DNA from: Tamaricihabitans halophyticus
Lineage (GTDB): Bacteria > Actinomycetota > Actinomycetes > Mycobacteriales > Pseudonocardiaceae
DNA length: 64,000 nucleotides
Reading direction: 5' to 3'
Assembly: GCF_004340875.1 (NCBI RefSeq)
Contig: NZ_SLXQ01000004.1
Location: 186,001-250,000, forward strand
The notes beneath the pieces were generated by a model, which saw only the letters and a list, made by a program, of their open reading frames with translations, did not search any database and was not told where the DNA came from. Both the position numbers and the translations under genes were made by a program. Positions 61,344 through 64,000 of this stretch are shown one piece after another (positions within the stretch are counted from its first letter, which is position 1; every line of letters begins with the position of its first letter).

Positions 61344-64000
61344 TTGGCCACGGTAATCGTCAAACGACCGGTGCGTCGCCCAGCGCCCGATCTGCCTTCC
61401 GGAAACGTCATCCTCGACTCGCCACCGGAGAACCCCGACAACAAGGGGAAGAACTGGACGCGCGTGATGATGGTGCTGCCCATGCTTTGCATGATGGGCG
61501 GGATGATCCTGATGATCGGGGCCGGGCGCGGGGTGCGCGGACCGATCATGTACATCGCCGGCGGACTGCTCGCCCTCGGTATGCTCGGTATGATCGCGTT
61601 CATCATCCTGAACCAGGCCAGCCAGGGGCCGAGCAAGCAGGAAACGATGGCGAACCGGCGGCGCTATATGCGCACCCTCAGTCAGCTGCGTACCCAGGTC
61701 AGGGAGACGATCAACAAGCAGCGCGCGGCGATGTTCTACCGGCATCCGGATCCGGACCGGCTGTGGTCCACGGTGCAGAGCGCCCGTCTGTGGGAGCGAC
61801 GGCCGGGCGATTGGGATCATACGGTGGTCCGGATCGGTCTCGGCCCGCAGGAGCTCGCCACACCGCTCACTCCGCCGAACACCAAACCGGTGGACGAACT
61901 GGAACCGCTCTGTGCGATGGCGCTACGCCGGTTTGTTACCACCTACTCGACCGTGCCGGATCTGCCGGTAGCGGTCGCGCTGCGCGGGTTCGCGCGGATC
62001 TACGTCACTGGCGACACCGAAGGGAAACGAGCCTTCGCCCGCGCCATGGTCGCCCAGCTCGCGGTGTTCCACGCGCCGGGCGACGTGCTCACCGCCTACT
62101 GCGTACACCCCGAGGACCGGTCTCACTGGGAATGGGCAAAGTGGATTCCGCACGCTTTGCATCCGACCAAGCACGATGCGGTGGGACAACTGCGCATGGT
62201 GGCACCGAGTGTCAGCGCGCTGGAAGCGATGTTGGAGGACATCATCGCCAACCGGCCGCGGTTTGATCCACACAGTGCGCCGGTTGAGGGAGCCGCGCAC
62301 CTCGTGGTCTTCCTCGACGGCGGTAAGACGGACAGCTCCGAGCATCTGAACGTCGAAGGCGGCTTGGAAGGCGTCACGGTGCTCAACCTGGTGGATCAGC
62401 CTCCCCGGTTGCTCGACCCGACGACGCTGGTGTTGAACATCGCCGAGGACGGCGCGCTGAGCAGTCGCACCATGGATGGCGAGAGCTCGGTGGGGCGAGC
62501 CGACTCGCTGGATGTCACCGATCTGCTCGGCATTGCCCGTGGTCTCGGCCCGTTGCGACTGTCCGCGTTGTCGGTTAGCGATCAGCCACTTTCCGGGACA
62601 CTGGAACTAGCGGACCTGCTCGGGCTCGGCGATCCGTACGAGTTCTCGCTCAGTACAACCTGGTCTACCCGGTCCAACCGGGACAGACTGCGGGTCCCGA
62701 TCGGTATCCATTCCGATGGGCGGCCGATGGAGATCGATCTGAAGGAGTCCGCCCAGGACGGGATGGGACCGCACGGACTACTCGTTGGCGCCACCGGTTC
62801 GGGTAAGTCGGAGTTGCTCCGGACACTGGTGCTCTCGCTGGCCGTCACGCACGACCCGGAGATCCTCAACTTCGTCCTCACTGACTTCAAGGGTGGTGCT
62901 ACCTTCACCAAACTGGACCAGCTGCCGCATACCAGTGCGGTGATCACCAACCTCGCCGATGAGCTACATCTCGTGGACCGCATGTTGGACGCCATCCAGG
63001 GTGAGCTGCAGCGTCGCCAGGAACTACTCCGCAAGGCGGGAAACTACGCTTCGCAGCGCGACTACGAGAAGGCCCGTACAGCGGGGGCACCGCTCGACCC
63101 CCTGCCCGCGCTGCTGGTGATCGTGGACGAGTTCTCCGAGTTGCTGACCGCCCGGCCCGATTTCATCGATATGTTTGTCCAGATCGGACGGGTTGGCCGG
63201 TCGCTCGGCGTACATCTCTTGCTAGCGTCGCAGCGTCTCGATGAGGGCAAGCTACGTGGTCTGGAATCACATCTTTCTTACCGCATCGCACTTCGTACCT
63301 TTTCCGCGATGGAAAGCCGTACCGTGCTCGGTTCGCCCGATGCGCACCAGCTCCCCCGCTCCCCCGGTAACGGGTTCCTGAAGACCGGCACCGAAGAACT
63401 GACCCGGTTCAAATCCGCGTATGTCTCCGGCGTGCACCATCGTGGTGTCACTACCCAAACGGACAGCGAGGGTCGGCAAATCGACCCTGTGCAGGACTAC
63501 TCGACCAAGTACCTGGCGCCGAAACTGGCCGAAGACCTGCCCGAGAAACCAGCCGCGACGGGCGATACCGACGAGCTCGGTGAAACGCTGCTTGACGTGA
63601 TGGTTGGCAGGATGATCGGCCAGGGCCGGCCCGCGCACCAGGTGTGGCTGCCGCCGCTGGCTGAACCGCCCACATTGGACCAACTTCTCGACCCCCTGGT
63701 GTCCACTCCGGACCGCGGCTTGACCACAAACCAGGAAGGCGTCGCCGGTACGCTGCGGGCAGTTGCCGGAATCATCGACAAACCGTACGACCAGCTGCGC
63801 GAGCCCCATTGGCTTGACCTCTCCGGGGCTGGCGGCAACGTGATCGTGATCGGCGGCCCACAGAGCGGTAAGAGCACGATCCTGCGCAGTATCGTAGCAA
63901 GTCTTGCGCTGCTACACACGCCGCAGGAAGCCCAGTTCTTCTGCCTTGACTTCGGCGGCGGCGGTCTGACCGCGATGCGTGATCTCGCGCATGTCGGCGG
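61344..64000 (+). CDS. eccC: EccC, ESX FtsK/SpoIIIE motor ATPase (cut by window end)
   Basis: The TTG at 61344 begins (M)ATVIVKRPVRRPAPDLPSG, the conserved EccC N-terminus, with GGAGG upstream. Two transmembrane helices (VMMVLPMLCMMGGMILM and MYIAGGLLALGMLGM) are followed by the stalk/DUF domain and ATPase 1, with Walker A GATGSGKSE and Walker B LLVIVDEFSELL. ATPase 2 begins with Walker A GGPQSGKST. 885 codons are visible; the rest of ATPase 2 and probably ATPase 3 lie outside. EccC recognises WXG100 tails and drives export, and should power secretion of this locus's cargo. The frame is open to the window end. Confidence 0.95.
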   Translation, partial: MATVIVKRPVRRPAPDLPSGNVILDSPPENPDNKGKNWTRVMMVLPMLCMMGGMILMIGAGRGVRGPIMYIAGGLLALGMLGMIAFIILNQASQGPSKQETMANRRRYMRTLSQLRTQVRETINKQRAAMFYRHPDPDRLWSTVQSARLWERRPGDWDHTVVRIGLGPQELATPLTPPNTKPVDELEPLCAMALRRFVTTYSTVPDLPVAVALRGFARIYVTGDTEGKRAFARAMVAQLAVFHAPGDVLTAYCVHPEDRSHWEWAKWIPHALHPTKHDAVGQLRMVAPSVSALEAMLEDIIANRPRFDPHSAPVEGAAHLVVFLDGGKTDSSEHLNVEGGLEGVTVLNLVDQPPRLLDPTTLVLNIAEDGALSSRTMDGESSVGRADSLDVTDLLGIARGLGPLRLSALSVSDQPLSGTLELADLLGLGDPYEFSLSTTWSTRSNRDRLRVPIGIHSDGRPMEIDLKESAQDGMGPHGLLVGATGSGKSELLRTLVLSLAVTHDPEILNFVLTDFKGGATFTKLDQLPHTSAVITNLADELHLVDRMLDAIQGELQRRQELLRKAGNYASQRDYEKARTAGAPLDPLPALLVIVDEFSELLTARPDFIDMFVQIGRVGRSLGVHLLLASQRLDEGKLRGLESHLSYRIALRTFSAMESRTVLGSPDAHQLPRSPGNGFLKTGTEELTRFKSAYVSGVHHRGVTTQTDSEGRQIDPVQDYSTKYLAPKLAEDLPEKPAATGDTDELGETLLDVMVGRMIGQGRPAHQVWLPPLAEPPTLDQLLDPLVSTPDRGLTTNQEGVAGTLRAVAGIIDKPYDQLREPHWLDLSGAGGNVIVIGGPQSGKSTILRSIVASLALLHTPQEAQFFCLDFGGGGLTAMRDLAHVG

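Noticed and set aside
1-64000. tRNA, rRNA, CRISPR arrays, riboswitches and replication origins
   Set aside because: No cloverleaf, rRNA core sequence, regularly spaced short repeats or DnaA-box clusters were seen.

Overview
The window is GC-rich actinobacterial DNA, most like a Pseudonocardiaceae-type filamentous actinomycete (inference from GC-rich third positions, frequent GTG and TTG starts and gene order). It carries a type VII (ESX) secretion locus and, feeding into it, one enormous gene.

Left 46.6 kb: a single minus-strand reading frame starts at 46601 and is still open at base 1, giving at least 15,533 codons (about 1.6-1.7 MDa). It opens with a helical ESX-substrate-like head (WxG at residue 96) and a Gly/Ala/Ser/Pro linker. 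A very long string of repeated and unique modules follows: a 262-bp perfect repeat, three diverged ~300-residue beta-rich units, three alternating helical/'GI-V-VID' module pairs, a methyltransferase-like fold, a degenerate and an intact aminoglycoside-phosphotransferase-like kinase, an amidoligase, a PD-(D/E)xK nuclease, HExxH zincin-like motifs, two internal Tat-like hydrophobic segments and an ADP-ribosyltransferase-like domain. I found no cysteine codon in about 940 codons read one by one, nor in the wider translation. The C-terminus, and any immunity gene beyond it, lie outside the window. This looks like a multi-effector megaprotein of the polymorphic-toxin type.

46.7-50.6 kb (minus): four small genes precede the giant gene in one probable operon: an EspC-like head with an acidic tail, an EspB-like PE/PPE-type substrate with a Gly/Pro/Ala tail, a YbaB/EbfC-like protein, and a 100-residue helical protein whose start overlaps the YbaB stop.

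50.8-55.4 kb (plus): an SseB-like protein is followed by two tandem mycosins (MycP). In both, the catalytic Asp, His and Ser and the oxyanion Asn are replaced. The first copy is truncated beside an IS30-family remnant. The second is followed by an IS630-family element inserted exactly at the TA of its stop codon, with a twice-frameshifted transposase.

55.6-64 kb: two WXG100 genes (minus), an EccA-type AAA+ ATPase whose N-terminus is a beta-helix instead of TPRs (plus), eccB and eccD (minus), and eccC (plus, cut by the window end). No eccE and no catalytically intact mycosin are visible. Together the locus supplies the ESX channel (EccB/C/D), its chaperone ATPase, structural mycosin, WXG100 partners, helper substrates and the megaprotein cargo.
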